Of a stretch of DNA of 64,000 bases, positions 24,431 through 33,701 are shown in pieces. The notes under the pieces are model-generated. The model did not search any database. It had not been told where the DNA came from and worked only from the letters and a program-made list of their open reading frames with translations. The number at the start of each line of letters is the position of its first letter. Positions within the stretch are counted from its first letter, which is position 1. Position numbers and translations under genes: made by a program. The stretch is taken from assembly GCA_016713115.1 (NCBI GenBank), contig JADJPU010000001.1:2232001-2296000 (forward strand), read 5' to 3'. Source of the stretch: Cellvibrionales bacterium (lineage in GTDB: Bacteria > Pseudomonadota > Gammaproteobacteria > Pseudomonadales > UBA7239).

Positions 24431-25269
24431 GTTTTTATATTAAGGCAGACAATACTTTCAAAGCCAAAATAGCGCAACGCTTGCTCAAGGCTAGTCACAG
24501 ATTCATCCACACGCGTGAACAGAGCGATGTGATTTTCTTTAAGCGATGAGCTATCAACTTCAGGGGCTTGAGAGAAATTCGATGCGGGCTGCCCCAATAA
24601 CCACGCCACGCGCCGCGCTACTGCATCACTAGAATCCACCCAGTGTTTTATTTCCGGCAACTGTTCGCGCAAGCTGTCAGATAACAGTGGAAAGTGCGTG
24701 CAGGCCAGCACAATAGTATCGAGTTGTTTTTGCGCAATCGCCGCGCGCAACGGCGTTAACACACGGTGCAATTCCATTTGATCCACCATGCCAGTGCGCA
24801 GTTGTTGTTCGGCCATCCACACCAATTCGTTGCTGCCCACGCGAACGACATGGCAATGATTGGCAAAATCATCAATCAGTTGTTGGGTGTAAGCGCGTGA
24901 AATCGTGCCGGGGGTGGCGAGTAATCCAATACAGCCCGACTGTGTCAGTTGCGCGGCAGGTTTGATGGCTGGCACCACGCCGACAATAGGAACAGGCAGC
25001 TGTTTTCTCGCAGCGTCTAGTGCGACGGTGCTGGCTGTGTTGCAGGCGAGCACAATAATGTCTGGCTGATATTGCGCGTGTAGCGAACACAAAACTGCTG
25101 TCACGCGCTCAATCAATTCATCTTCTTTTTTAAGGCCATAAGGAAAAAAAGCATTGTCCGAGCAGAACAGCCATTGATGTGTGTTTTGAGCAATATCGGA
25201 ATTTTTTTTGAGCGCGCTCAGAATGGAGAGCCCACCGACACCGGAATCAAAGACAAGAATGCGTGCCAT
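24415..25269 (-). CDS. murI: Glutamate racemase
   Basis: The 284-residue enzyme converts L- to D-glutamate for peptidoglycan. The N-terminal substrate loop FDSGVGGLS is present, and both catalytic cysteines are kept: CNTAST (about 75) and CTHFPL (about 187). It is encoded convergently with the Tad operon, sharing a 16-base tail-to-tail overlap with no space for a terminator. Confidence 0.94.
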   Translation of the reverse strand: MARILVFDSGVGGLSILSALKKNSDIAQNTHQWLFCSDNAFFPYGLKKEDELIERVTAVLCSLHAQYQPDIIVLACNTASTVALDAARKQLPVPIVGVVPAIKPAAQLTQSGCIGLLATPGTISRAYTQQLIDDFANHCHVVRVGSNELVWMAEQQLRTGMVDQMELHRVLTPLRAAIAQKQLDTIVLACTHFPLLSDSLREQLPEIKHWVDSSDAVARRVAWLLGQPASNFSQAPEVDSSSLKENHIALFTRVDESVTSLEQALRYFGFESIVCLNIKTQGDA

Positions 25270-25374
25270 AGTGTTGAACGCGAGAGAAAGCGAGGGCGGC
25301 TATGTTATCAGAACGGCATTTGAGGGCAGTAGAGCTGTCATAATGCTGAGACGATAGTTATTGAGAGGTTTGCG

Positions 25375-25854
25375 ATGGCTTTTCCTAAAGTGGGCAATTT
25401 GGCGCCGGCATTCAGTTTGGTTAATCAAGAGGGAGAGAGCGTATCTCTGAAAGATTACCGAGGGCAGCGCGTGGTGCTGTATTTCTACCCGCGTGCGATG
25501 ACACCAGGCTGCACCGTGCAAGCCTGTGGCCTGCGCGACAGTGCCAAGCTGTTGGCCAAGGTGAATGCTGTGGCACTGGGAGTGAGTCCCGATCAACCGA
25601 AATCACTGTTGAAATTTCGTGAGCGCGACAACCTGAACTTTGATTTGTTGTCCGACCCCGATCATGCCGTGGCGGAAAAATACGGCGTGTGGGGGCTAAA
25701 AAAATTCATGGGGCGGGAGTCCATGGGTATACTGCGCACCACTTTTATCATCGGTTGCGACGGCAAGTTGCGCCATGTGATGAGCAAAGTTACCACCAAA
25801 ACACATCACGAGGATGTGTTGGCACTGCTGCAAGGCGAACTGAAGGATATTTAA
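25375..25854 (+). CDS. bcp: Thiol peroxidase, Bcp/PrxQ type
   Basis: The 159-residue peroxiredoxin reduces peroxides using a peroxidatic cysteine in TPGCTVQACGLRD (Cys46) and a resolving cysteine five residues later (Cys51), the alpha-2 arrangement of the PrxQ group. The family's YPRAMTPGC and RTTFIIGCDGKLRHV stretches are present. It lies upstream of yajC on the same strand with a 30-base gap. Confidence 0.93.
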   Translation: MAFPKVGNLAPAFSLVNQEGESVSLKDYRGQRVVLYFYPRAMTPGCTVQACGLRDSAKLLAKVNAVALGVSPDQPKSLLKFRERDNLNFDLLSDPDHAVAEKYGVWGLKKFMGRESMGILRTTFIIGCDGKLRHVMSKVTTKTHHEDVLALLQGELKDI

Positions 25855-25884
25855 TTTTTTACTGATTTTGATATTGAGGTTGAT

Positions 25885-26226
25885 ATGAGTTTTTTTATTT
25901 CTGAAGCCATGGCGCAAACAGCTGCTGCGACACCAGCCGCAAGCCCTCAGAGCCCGTACAGCATGCTCTTGATTATGGGCGGCATGTTTATTTTTATGTA
26001 CTTTGTGGTGATTCGCCCACAGCGCAAACGCCAAAAAGAGCAAGAAGCCTTGATGGGCAGCCTCAACAAAGGTGACGAAGTGGTTTTGACTTCTGGTTTG
26101 CTGGGTAAGATCGTTCGCATTGAAGGTGATTATTTGGTGTTGAACACTGGCGACAATATTGAGCTGAAATTTCAGCGCCAAGCCGTGCATGCGGTGTTGC
26201 CGAAGGGAACCATTAAGGCGATTTGA
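25885..26226 (+). CDS. yajC: Preprotein translocase accessory subunit YajC
   Basis: The 113-residue protein has one membrane helix (about 25-43) followed by the family signature FVVIRPQRKRQKEQEALMGSLNKGDEVVLTSGLLGKI. YajC binds SecDF-YidC at the inner membrane. In most gammaproteobacteria it lies in tgt-yajC-secD-secF; here neither tgt nor secDF is adjacent. Confidence 0.94.
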   Translation: MSFFISEAMAQTAAATPAASPQSPYSMLLIMGGMFIFMYFVVIRPQRKRQKEQEALMGSLNKGDEVVLTSGLLGKIVRIEGDYLVLNTGDNIELKFQRQAVHAVLPKGTIKAI

Positions 26227-26245
26227 TTTTTAGCGGGGGAGTGCA

Positions 26246-27184
26246 ATGAAGCCGACGCAGACTTGTGCTCCGCCGCAACAGCTTTGGATAGATCGCGAGG
26301 ATGCGCTATCCACTATAGAAAAACTTGAGTCAACGCAAAATTGCACAGCAGAAGAAGCGAGTTGGCTGCGCGATTTTTATCGTGACGGCTATATCGTTTG
26401 GCGCAAAGTCATTTCAGAAGAAGCGGTTGCTGCACTGCGGGATGAGCTACAGCAGCTTTATCAGCAGCCTGATCGCTACATCATGCGTTTGCAAAAACAA
26501 ATATTGGCGTTCCCCACAGAATCTATTTTGCCTTGGCGCAGCCGCTTGTTGGATTTTTATGTACCCAGCTTGCTGGCTCGACAAATGGTATTGGTGCCAC
26601 AGATCACGCGTTTTTTGCAGTTGATTTATCAAGAGCCTGCGATGGTATTTCAGTCCCTGCTATTTACTTGGGGCTCGGAACAATCCATGCACAAGGATAC
26701 GGCTTTTGTTGTGATTGATCCGCCGTGCACGCTGACGGCGAGTTGGATCGCGCTGGAAAAAATTGAAAAGGGACAGGGAGAATTGATGTACTTTCCTGGC
26801 AGCCATCGCGACCCTATGTTTCTTTTCGGTGAAGAGCGTTTGTTTTGGCAGGCAGCAAAAGATGGCAAGGGCATGCATCAACGGTATACGGAATTTTTAG
26901 GCCAGCAAGCCAAAGCGAAAGGTGTGGCTATTCAGCGCTTCGCGGCAGAGCCTGGCGATATTTTGCTATGGCACCCCAATTTAACGCACGGTGGATGTCG
27001 CGTGACAGAGCCAGAAAAAACGCGCTTGAGCTTGGTGAGCCACTATTGTCCCGCTAGCGCCAAGCCGCGTTATTTTTCTGCGTTTGGTCGAGATACTCGC
27101 CAAGCATTTGATGATGGATATTTTAGTAGTCGTTATTACGATTTGGCGGAAGAAGGTTTTCCTCTCGCGGTTAAGCCGCAATAA
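26246..27184 (+). CDS. Phytanoyl-CoA dioxygenase (PhyH)-family protein
   Basis: The 312-residue protein belongs to the Fe(II)/2-oxoglutarate oxygenases. The facial triad can be read as HKD (in SMHKDTAF, about 152-154) and a later His in NLTHGG (about 250), with Arg in the EKTRLSLV strand as the likely 2-oxoglutarate contact. Between them, YFPGSH is typical of PhyH proteins. The substrate is unknown; bacterial members hydroxylate lipids, amino acids or natural products. It starts 20 bases after yajC, with GGGGGAG upstream, and ends in a shared bidirectional terminator. Confidence 0.85.
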   Translation: MKPTQTCAPPQQLWIDREDALSTIEKLESTQNCTAEEASWLRDFYRDGYIVWRKVISEEAVAALRDELQQLYQQPDRYIMRLQKQILAFPTESILPWRSRLLDFYVPSLLARQMVLVPQITRFLQLIYQEPAMVFQSLLFTWGSEQSMHKDTAFVVIDPPCTLTASWIALEKIEKGQGELMYFPGSHRDPMFLFGEERLFWQAAKDGKGMHQRYTEFLGQQAKAKGVAIQRFAAEPGDILLWHPNLTHGGCRVTEPEKTRLSLVSHYCPASAKPRYFSAFGRDTRQAFDDGYFSSRYYDLAEEGFPLAVKPQ

Positions 27185-27210
27185 AAAAGCCCGCATTTTG
27201 CGGGCTTTTT
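27184..27210. terminator. Bidirectional intrinsic terminator
   Basis: A seven-pair GC-rich stem, GCCCGCA (27189-27195) with TGCGGGC (27199-27205), is flanked by five As before and five Ts after. It therefore works in both directions and separates the PhyH gene from the convergent acyl-CoA ligase. Confidence 0.9.
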
Positions 27211-27232
27211 GTGTTACGCAGCGCAAGAAAAG

Positions 27233-28865
27233 TTATTTTTTCTCTTGGTCGGCGAGTTCATCTGCCATTTCGCGCAGTTTGTTTTTGGCGACTTTCTCCA
27301 GCGTAGCGCGCGGCATTTCTTGTAAGAAATACACAGCTCGCGGGCGTTTGAAATCGGCCAAGCCTGTTGCGCAACCATCCATAATTTTCTGGCGAATTTC
27401 ATCTTCGCTCAGTTGTGTCCAAGGGCTTTTGATGGCAAAGACGACAGGCACTTCGTCGAGCATGTCGTGCTTTTGCGCAACAACGGCGTGTTCGTCCAAT
27501 ACGCCCATGCCGAGTAAGTTGCCGATGAATTCTTCCACTTGGCGAGCGGACACATTTTCTGCGCCCACTTTCAACACATCTTTGTCGCGATCGGCAAAAT
27601 ACATATAGCCATCGGCTTCTACGCGCGCCATATCGCCAGTTTGAAACCAGCCATCGTCAGTGAAAGATTTTTTCATTGCTTCGGGGTTTTTGTAGTACTC
27701 CAGAAACAATTGCACACCGCGCGCGCCGCGCACCCACAAATCGCCGTTCTCACCCACGGCGCAGTATTTGCCCGTTTCAGGATTGATGATGGCGTACTCG
27801 TAGCCAGGGGTTGGCACGCCGATATTCATTTCCGGTGAATCTTGCAGAATGTCAGAGCGTGTGGCGTGCGTGACGGTTTCTGTCATTCCCCAAGTGGCAA
27901 AGGTGGTGACTTTGAAATGCTGCTCAATGATGTGCAGCTTCACACCGGTGGACCAAGTTTTGTAGAAATGCTCAGGCACAGCTTGTGCAAACATGGCTTT
28001 GATGGTGAACGGAATCATCGACGCGCGCGTCACTTTGTATTTCAGCGACAACTCCCAAAATTTGCTGGAAGAAAATTTGGGCTGCAATACCACGGTGCCG
28101 CCACACCAGAGCATGCTCCAGAAGCTCCAGCTCTGTGCATTGACATGGAAGCAGGGCAGGAAGCAGAGGTAGACATCATCGGATGTCATCAGCAAGTTTT
28201 GCGAGCCGGTGCGGCCACCCCACAGCGCATTGGCATGGGTATGCACCACGGCTTTGGGACGCGAAGTGGTGCCGGAGGTGTACTGGATGCCTACGGGCAG
28301 CATCGGTTCTGCGGCGCGAGCTGGCGCCTCTTTGCCCTTGCCGTACAGCGCGTTCCAGCACTCGTATTTGGCGGCATAGGCAGCTTCTTCAGCAGTGGCT
28401 TCTTCGCCGGAGTTGTCGTCCAGCACGATAAACCAAGGCAGGCTTTTCGCGTTTTCAGCCAGTGCTTGAATGAATTTGGGTTGGGTAATGCAGCCCACAG
28501 CTTCGGAGTGTTCGGCGAAGTAGGTGAGCTCGTCGCCGATGCAGCGAGTATTGGTGGTTACACCCACCGAACCGACGATGGCGGAGGCGTACCATGCAAT
28601 CATCATTTCTGGGCTGTTTTCGGCGTGGATCAGCAGTTTGTCGCCTTTCTTCACGCCTTTGGCGATCAAGCCGCAGGCGACTTCATTGATCTCATCCCAA
28701 AACTGCTTGTAAGTCCATGCGCGCTTCGCCTTCTTTGGGCTCCCAAGCGAGGAACAGCTTGTCCGGGGTTTGGTTCGCCCAGAGCTTTACCAGCCAAGGA
28801 ACATCTTGACCGGCAAAGGTGTACTGCTCAGCAGAATGCTGAGTATTGAACTGTGGTGTAGCCAT
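27233..28865 (-). CDS. Acyl-CoA ligase (AMP-forming), frameshifted near the 5' end
   Basis: About 543 residues after repair. The start at 28865 has GGAGAAAT upstream. The first 50-odd codons (TFAGQDVPWLVKLWANQTPDKLF) are separated by a frame change within 28712-28740 from the main body. The other frame supplies WTYKQFWDEINE and then the 478-codon body, so one extra base (for example in the AAA at 28734-28736) is the simplest cause. The body has the AMP-binding loop YTSGTTSRPKAVVHTHAN, the hinge TGDMARVEADGYMYFADRDKDVLKVGAENVS and the catalytic lysine in ATLEKVAKNKLRE. It resembles CaiC-like ligases for carnitine or other carboxylates. The substrate is not predictable. It is followed by the shared terminator. 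Confidence 0.85.
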
Positions 28866-28913
28866 GATTTCTCCATTTATCAGCAAGTTAAAGAAACTTT
28901 TTAAAGTGAAATC

Positions 28914-30002
28914 TTATTTTGGCTGGCGGCGACCGGCGAGCACCTGTTGCAGCTTTTCATGGGCAGACAGCAGGCATTTTTCTGTGGTTGGCCAGTCGAT
29001 GCAGGCGTCGGTGATGGAGACGCCGTAGGTGAGTTTGCTCAAATCGTCGGGGATTTTTTGGTTGCCCGCACCGATATGGCTTTCAATCATCACGCCGATA
29101 ATGGATTGATTGCCTTCCAAAATTTGGTTGATCACATTGTCCATGACCAGCACTTGCAGGTCGTGGTTCTTGTTGGAGTTGGCGTGGCTGCAGTCGACCA
29201 TGATATTGGGTTTGATACCCGCTTTTTGCAGATCTTGTTCGCACAGCGCGACGCTGACGGAATCGTAGTTGGGTTTGCCATCGCCGCCGCGCAACACCAC
29301 ATGCGTATAGCGGTTGCCGGTGGTAGTGATGATCGCCACTTGGCCTTCATTGTTAATGCCGAGAAAGCGGTGCGGAGATACAGCTGATTTAATGGCATTG
29401 ATTGCCACTGACATGCCGCCGTCTGTGCCGTTTTTGAAGCCCACTGCGCAAGACAGCCCAGAGGCTAGCTCGCGGTGTGTTTGCGATTCAGTGGTACGCG
29501 CGCCAATCGCAGACCACGAGATCAGGTCTTGCAAATACTGTGGCGAAATCGGGTCAAGCGCTTCGGTGGCTGTGGGCAAGCCCAATTCCGCAATATCCAG
29601 CAGCAACTTTCTGCCGATGTGCAGGCCTTCTTCGATTTTGAAGGAGTCGTTGATGTGCGGATCGTTAATCAAGCCTTTCCAGCCAGTGGTGGTGCGGGGT
29701 TTTTCAAAGTAGACGCGCATCACAATCAGCAAGCTGTCTTTCACTTTTTCATTCAAGGCTTTCAGGCGATGGGCGTAATCCATTGCAGCCTTGGTGTCGT
29801 GAATGGAGCAGGGGCCGATGACAACCAGTAGGCGCGGGTCAGTGCCGTCCAAAATGTTACGCACTGCATCACGCCCAGCCTTGACGGTGGCAGTAGCGGC
29901 AGGTGTTAGCGGCAGCTGTGCCTTGAGCTCTGCGGGTGTGATGAGGATGTTCTGCGATTCAACATTGATGTTTTCAACGCCATTATTTGAGACCAGTGAC
30001 AT
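28914..30002 (-). CDS. 3-deoxy-7-phosphoheptulonate (DAHP) synthase, class I
   Basis: The protein is about 362 residues when started at ATG 30002, where GGAAAG lies five bases upstream and the length matches E. coli AroF/G/H. An in-frame ATG at 30041 has no ribosome site. Motifs IGPCSIHD, RVYFEKPRTTTGWKG, SGLSCAVGFKNGTDG and DCSHANSNKNH mark the metal- and PEP-binding class I enzyme, which condenses PEP with erythrose-4-phosphate at the start of aromatic amino acid synthesis. Which amino acid inhibits it is not clear from sequence alone. It is preceded by a 243-base gap shared with the DUF1329 gene. Confidence 0.93.
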   Translation of the reverse strand: MSLVSNNGVENINVESQNILITPAELKAQLPLTPAATATVKAGRDAVRNILDGTDPRLLVVIGPCSIHDTKAAMDYAHRLKALNEKVKDSLLIVMRVYFEKPRTTTGWKGLINDPHINDSFKIEEGLHIGRKLLLDIAELGLPTATEALDPISPQYLQDLISWSAIGARTTESQTHRELASGLSCAVGFKNGTDGGMSVAINAIKSAVSPHRFLGINNEGQVAIITTTGNRYTHVVLRGGDGKPNYDSVSVALCEQDLQKAGIKPNIMVDCSHANSNKNHDLQVLVMDNVINQILEGNQSIIGVMIESHIGAGNQKIPDDLSKLTYGVSITDACIDWPTTEKCLLSAHEKLQQVLAGRRQPK

Positions 30003-30245
30003 TAGCTTTCCAGAGTTATCAACTACAGTAGGACTCACCATTCTACTGTAGTCACGGAACCTGTTCACAGCCATAAAGTGCAGCTCTATTTCGACCTGCA
30101 TGCCTACAACATTTGTCTCAGCGTACGCAGGCAATAAAAACACTCGAAGTGCCTTTTACACTTACAGCCTTTGCGGTAACCTACGGCATCCTCAATTTTT
30201 GAGGTGGACCGTAAACCGTCAACTTTCTGGAGTACACGGAAGCAT

Positions 30246-31628
30246 ATGAATACAAAAATAACGGTAGCAGTATCCACAGGAATTTTACTGATGGCTTCTG
30301 CAGTACAGGTAAACGCGAAGGTTTCGCAAGCTGAGGCAAACAGACTCGGCACGGAACTGACGCCTATGGGGGCTAATCCAAAGGGTAATGCTGCGGGAAC
30401 GATTCCAGCTTACACAGGTACTGTGTTGGGTGCGCCAAAAAATGTTGATTACAAAGGAACCGGCACTTATTACCCGAACCCTTATCCAGATGAAAAGCCT
30501 CTTTTTGTAATTGATGCTAGTAACTACGAAAAATACAAAAGCAACTTGTCTGATGGACAAGTCGCTTTGTTCAAAAAATACCCTAGCACTTTCAAAATGA
30601 AGGTCTATCCTTCTAAGCGTGATGTTCGTTATAACGATTTCATTTTCAAAAATGTTAAACAGAATGCTGTAGAAGCTGAGATCGTGCCAAGCGGTAACGG
30701 TGTACGCGGTGGTGTTGGCGGCCCTCCATTCCCCATTCCACAAAATGGCGTGGAAGTGGTGTGGAACCATGAGTACTCACCTAACATCTATTTGACAGAA
30801 GGTCAGGTAGCTAGTGGTGCGGTATTTAGTAACGGCAGCATTTCCATGCGTAAACAGTTTGAAAGCCGTTACTTCCAATTGTTCGATCCTAGCTTGACGC
30901 GTCAACAGGTAATCGATGCTAACTTTAACGCCAAAGTATTGGTTGAAGTGACCGATCCGCCGCGTGAAAAAGGCAAAGTAACGCTGGTTCACGAGTTTCA
31001 GGATCTGACTGAGTTGCCGCGTAACGCTTGGCAATATCTGCCTGGTACGCGCCGTGTGCGCCGTGCGCCAACTATCGCTTATGACTTCCCAGACGGTCCT
31101 GGCGGTTTGAGAACAGTAGATGATGCTTTGGCATTTATCGGCGCAACCGATCGTTACGATTGGAAACTGGAACCGCAGCGTGAAGTGTTTATTCCGTACA
31201 ACAACACTGAAGCGGATTCGCCAGAGCACAAGTATGCAGACATTCTGAAAGTGGGTCACCCCAACCCAGAATTCATGCGTTACGAGCTGCACCGTGTATG
31301 GGTAGTGGTTGCGACTTTGAAAGAAGGCAAGCGTCATATCTACGCTAAGCGCCGTTTGTACATGGATGAAGATTCATGGGGTGCATTGTTGGCAGATAAC
31401 TATGACAGCCAAGGCAGCTTGTGGCGTACTACTATGCGTACTTTCGTAAATGCCTACGACATGCCTGGCATGTCTCCGCGTCAGGAGATCTATCATGACC
31501 TTCAGAAAGGCGCTTACCTGTTGAACAACTTGGTCAACGAAGAAGGTGGTATTCAGAAAATACCTGCTAAAAAACGCCCTGATGATTACTACACACCTGC
31601 TAACTTGCGTGTGATCGGTAAGGGCTAA
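30246..31628 (+). CDS. DUF1329 exported protein
   Basis: The 460-residue protein has a signal peptide (TVAVSTGILLMASAVQVNA) and the DUF1329 fold, with family-typical stretches: AEANRLGTELTPMGA, GTIPAYTG, LPRNAWQYLPGTRRVRRAPTIAYDFPD, and the late YHDLQKGAYLLNNLVNEEG. DUF1329 proteins are LolB/LolA-like, exported to the periplasm or outer membrane. In Pseudomonas relatives they often accompany DUF1302 and RND or BON proteins in genes induced by hydrocarbons or lipids, but none of those neighbours is present. A strong terminator follows, so it is probably a single-gene unit. Confidence 0.9.
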   Translation: MNTKITVAVSTGILLMASAVQVNAKVSQAEANRLGTELTPMGANPKGNAAGTIPAYTGTVLGAPKNVDYKGTGTYYPNPYPDEKPLFVIDASNYEKYKSNLSDGQVALFKKYPSTFKMKVYPSKRDVRYNDFIFKNVKQNAVEAEIVPSGNGVRGGVGGPPFPIPQNGVEVVWNHEYSPNIYLTEGQVASGAVFSNGSISMRKQFESRYFQLFDPSLTRQQVIDANFNAKVLVEVTDPPREKGKVTLVHEFQDLTELPRNAWQYLPGTRRVRRAPTIAYDFPDGPGGLRTVDDALAFIGATDRYDWKLEPQREVFIPYNNTEADSPEHKYADILKVGHPNPEFMRYELHRVWVVVATLKEGKRHIYAKRRLYMDEDSWGALLADNYDSQGSLWRTTMRTFVNAYDMPGMSPRQEIYHDLQKGAYLLNNLVNEEGGIQKIPAKKRPDDYYTPANLRVIGKG

Positions 31629-31654
31629 AATTAGCTAGCAACTGTAATAGCAAA

Positions 31655-31680
31655 AGACCAGGGCTTGCCCTGGTTTTTTG
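31655..31680 (+). terminator. Intrinsic terminator after the DUF1329 gene
   Basis: The stem CCAGGGC/GCCCTGG (31658-31664 with 31667-31673) has a tight loop and is followed by six Ts, beginning 30 bases after the stop codon. Confidence 0.88.
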
Positions 31681-31702
31681 TTTCAGGATATCGGCAAATT
31701 AC

Positions 31703-32662
31703 ATGAGTGAATTGAACGCCATACAGCGTTGTTTAGTGACAGGTGCCAGTGGTTTTTTAGGCGGCTACTTACTGACGCGTTTACGTCAAGAAAAAATATT
31801 TACGCGTGTTTTGCTACGCAGTGAGTCAAGCAATGCGTTGCCGTGCGATGAAACCGTAATCGGTGAGTTGTTGCCAACAGCCTGCTGTAAAACTTGGCTG
31901 GATACCGTCGATACCGTTTTTTATTTGGTGGGCACGGCACATCTTTCTGCTGCGCCAGAGCAATATCAAACAGATCACCTTGCGGTTATCAATATGGCTC
32001 GCCAGGCCGCTGCGCTGGGTGTTAAACGCTTTGTATTTGTTAGCACCACGAAAGCGGCAGCGGATCCGGCAGAAAAAATAGCAGATGAAAACTGGGATGC
32101 GTGGCCTATTGAGCCTTACGGTTATTGGAAACGAAAAACAGAAATTGCATTAGGTGAGTTGGGTATTTCACAACTTGCTATTGTGCGCCCCTGTTTGATG
32201 TACGGTGCAGGTGTAAAAGGCAATCTGCAAAAAATGATTCAGGCTGTGGAAAGGGGATTTTTTCCGCCATTGGCTGATATCAAAGCGCAACGATCTATGG
32301 TGTTTGCTGGCGATGTGGTGGAAGCCTTGTTGTTGGCAGCTACTCAGGAGGCTGCCAATCACCAGCCGCTAATTGTTGCCGATGGGGAGTCTTATGTCGT
32401 GAGTGATTTGTATGCGGCTATTCGTGCGGCACACGATAAAAAACCAGCAACATGGCACATTCCTTTGCCATTGTTAAAAGCGGCTGGTGTTGTGGGAGAT
32501 GCAGTAGAAAAGTTGGGTATTCACTTGCCAGTTAATAGTGGGGCAGTAAAGCGATTAACAGAAAACGCCATGTATTCTTCAGCAAAGTTGCGGCAATTGG
32601 GGTGGGTACCTAGCACCACTTTTTATCGCGAACTGCCGAATATGATTTTGGCGCAGCGTTAA
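31703..32662 (+). CDS. NAD-dependent epimerase/dehydratase (SDR family)
   Basis: The 319-residue extended SDR has the NAD-binding loop VTGASGFLGGYL near the N-terminus and a YGYWKRKTE active-site segment (Tyr and Lys four residues apart) at about 145. The RPCLMYGAGVKGNLQKM region matches UDP-sugar epimerases such as those for UDP-GlcNAc or UDP-glucose. The next two genes, a WecA-like transferase (stop and start overlap by a few bases) and a WbpM-like dehydratase, suggest a short surface-glycan operon in which this enzyme prepares the first sugar. Confidence 0.87.
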   Translation: MSELNAIQRCLVTGASGFLGGYLLTRLRQEKIFTRVLLRSESSNALPCDETVIGELLPTACCKTWLDTVDTVFYLVGTAHLSAAPEQYQTDHLAVINMARQAAALGVKRFVFVSTTKAAADPAEKIADENWDAWPIEPYGYWKRKTEIALGELGISQLAIVRPCLMYGAGVKGNLQKMIQAVERGFFPPLADIKAQRSMVFAGDVVEALLLAATQEAANHQPLIVADGESYVVSDLYAAIRAAHDKKPATWHIPLPLLKAAGVVGDAVEKLGIHLPVNSGAVKRLTENAMYSSAKLRQLGWVPSTTFYRELPNMILAQR

Positions 32663-32663
32663 T

Positions 32664-33692
32664 GTGTTTGGCATGAATTTTCTACAGTTGGCGTTAGTAC
32701 TGTTCGCGGCATTTTCTGCCTCTGCCTGCCTGTGTTTTTTGATTGTGACGCGCAGGAAACAAATTTGGCTCGATCACCCCAATGAACGCTCACTGCACAA
32801 AGCTCCGGTATCGCGTTTAGGCGGCATTGCCATTTGGTTGGGTGTTTTATGTGCGGTGTTATTAACTCGCAGTGAATTGAGCGATTTGCTCTCCATTTAT
32901 CACATGATTGCTGCGCTGCTTTTATTGTTTATTGCCTTGCTGGATGATGGGCGTGGTTTGCACCCAGCATCGCGGTTTGTTGCGCAGGCTATAGCTGCTG
33001 TAAGTTTGGTGTGGAGTGAGTCGGTTTATGTCAGTGTCGCGTGGTTGCCGTGGCTGTGGCCGATAATCGGCGTGGTCGTACTGATGTGGTGTACCAATCT
33101 CTACAATTTTATGGATGGTATGGATGGTTTTGCCGGCTCGATGGGGGCAATAGGTTTTGCGACACTTGCCATTTTGGGGATAGCACAAGAACAAATACCG
33201 TTCGCAATTTTCAGTGCCATTATTTCAGCATCGTGTGTAGGTTTTCTCTGTTTTAACTTTCCACCGGCACGCATTTTTATGGGCGATAGCGGTTCCACTG
33301 TGCTGGGCTTTTTTATGGGTGCGCTCAGCATTCAGGGTTGGCAGCTAAATCTATATCCTCTCTGGGTTCCCGTGCTGATATTTTCTCCTTTTTGGGTGGA
33401 TGCGACGGTGACCTTGGGTTTGCGGTTATATCGCAGGGAAAAAGTGTGGCTTGCGCATCGTCAACACCATTATCAACGCTGGGTGTTGGCGGGTTACAGC
33501 CACCGCCAAGTTCTCGGTTGGTATATTGTTTTGATGCTGTCGTGCTCTTTTACAGCAATCATCCAACAAACAGTTCAGCATCCTCTGGCAAATATCGGGC
33601 TGCCACTGGCTTGGCTTGTGTGTTACGGTTCCCTCATCCTGCAGTCTGAGCGCAAGCTGCGGCAAGTGAAAGTCAGTGGCAGTGTGCAGTAA
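32664..33692 (+). CDS. Undecaprenyl-phosphate sugar-1-phosphate transferase, WecA/WbpL-like
   Basis: The 342-residue polytopic protein starts at GTG 32664 or ATG 32673; neither has a clear ribosome site, and the first lies just after the previous stop. It shows the polyprenyl-phosphate transferase signatures: DHPNERSLHKAPVSRLGG near the N-terminus, LLDDGRGL, the NLYNFMDGMDG loop with Mg-binding Asp, and ARIFMGDSGSTVLGF. RQHHYQRWVLAG is the late cytoplasmic His-rich loop. It initiates a lipid-linked glycan by adding HexNAc-1-P to undecaprenyl phosphate. The short form (about 340) is like WbpL. Confidence 0.9.
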   Translation: MFGMNFLQLALVLFAAFSASACLCFLIVTRRKQIWLDHPNERSLHKAPVSRLGGIAIWLGVLCAVLLTRSELSDLLSIYHMIAALLLLFIALLDDGRGLHPASRFVAQAIAAVSLVWSESVYVSVAWLPWLWPIIGVVVLMWCTNLYNFMDGMDGFAGSMGAIGFATLAILGIAQEQIPFAIFSAIISASCVGFLCFNFPPARIFMGDSGSTVLGFFMGALSIQGWQLNLYPLWVPVLIFSPFWVDATVTLGLRLYRREKVWLAHRQHHYQRWVLAGYSHRQVLGWYIVLMLSCSFTAIIQQTVQHPLANIGLPLAWLVCYGSLILQSERKLRQVKVSGSVQ

Positions 33693-33701
33693 AGGTTAGA
33701 T

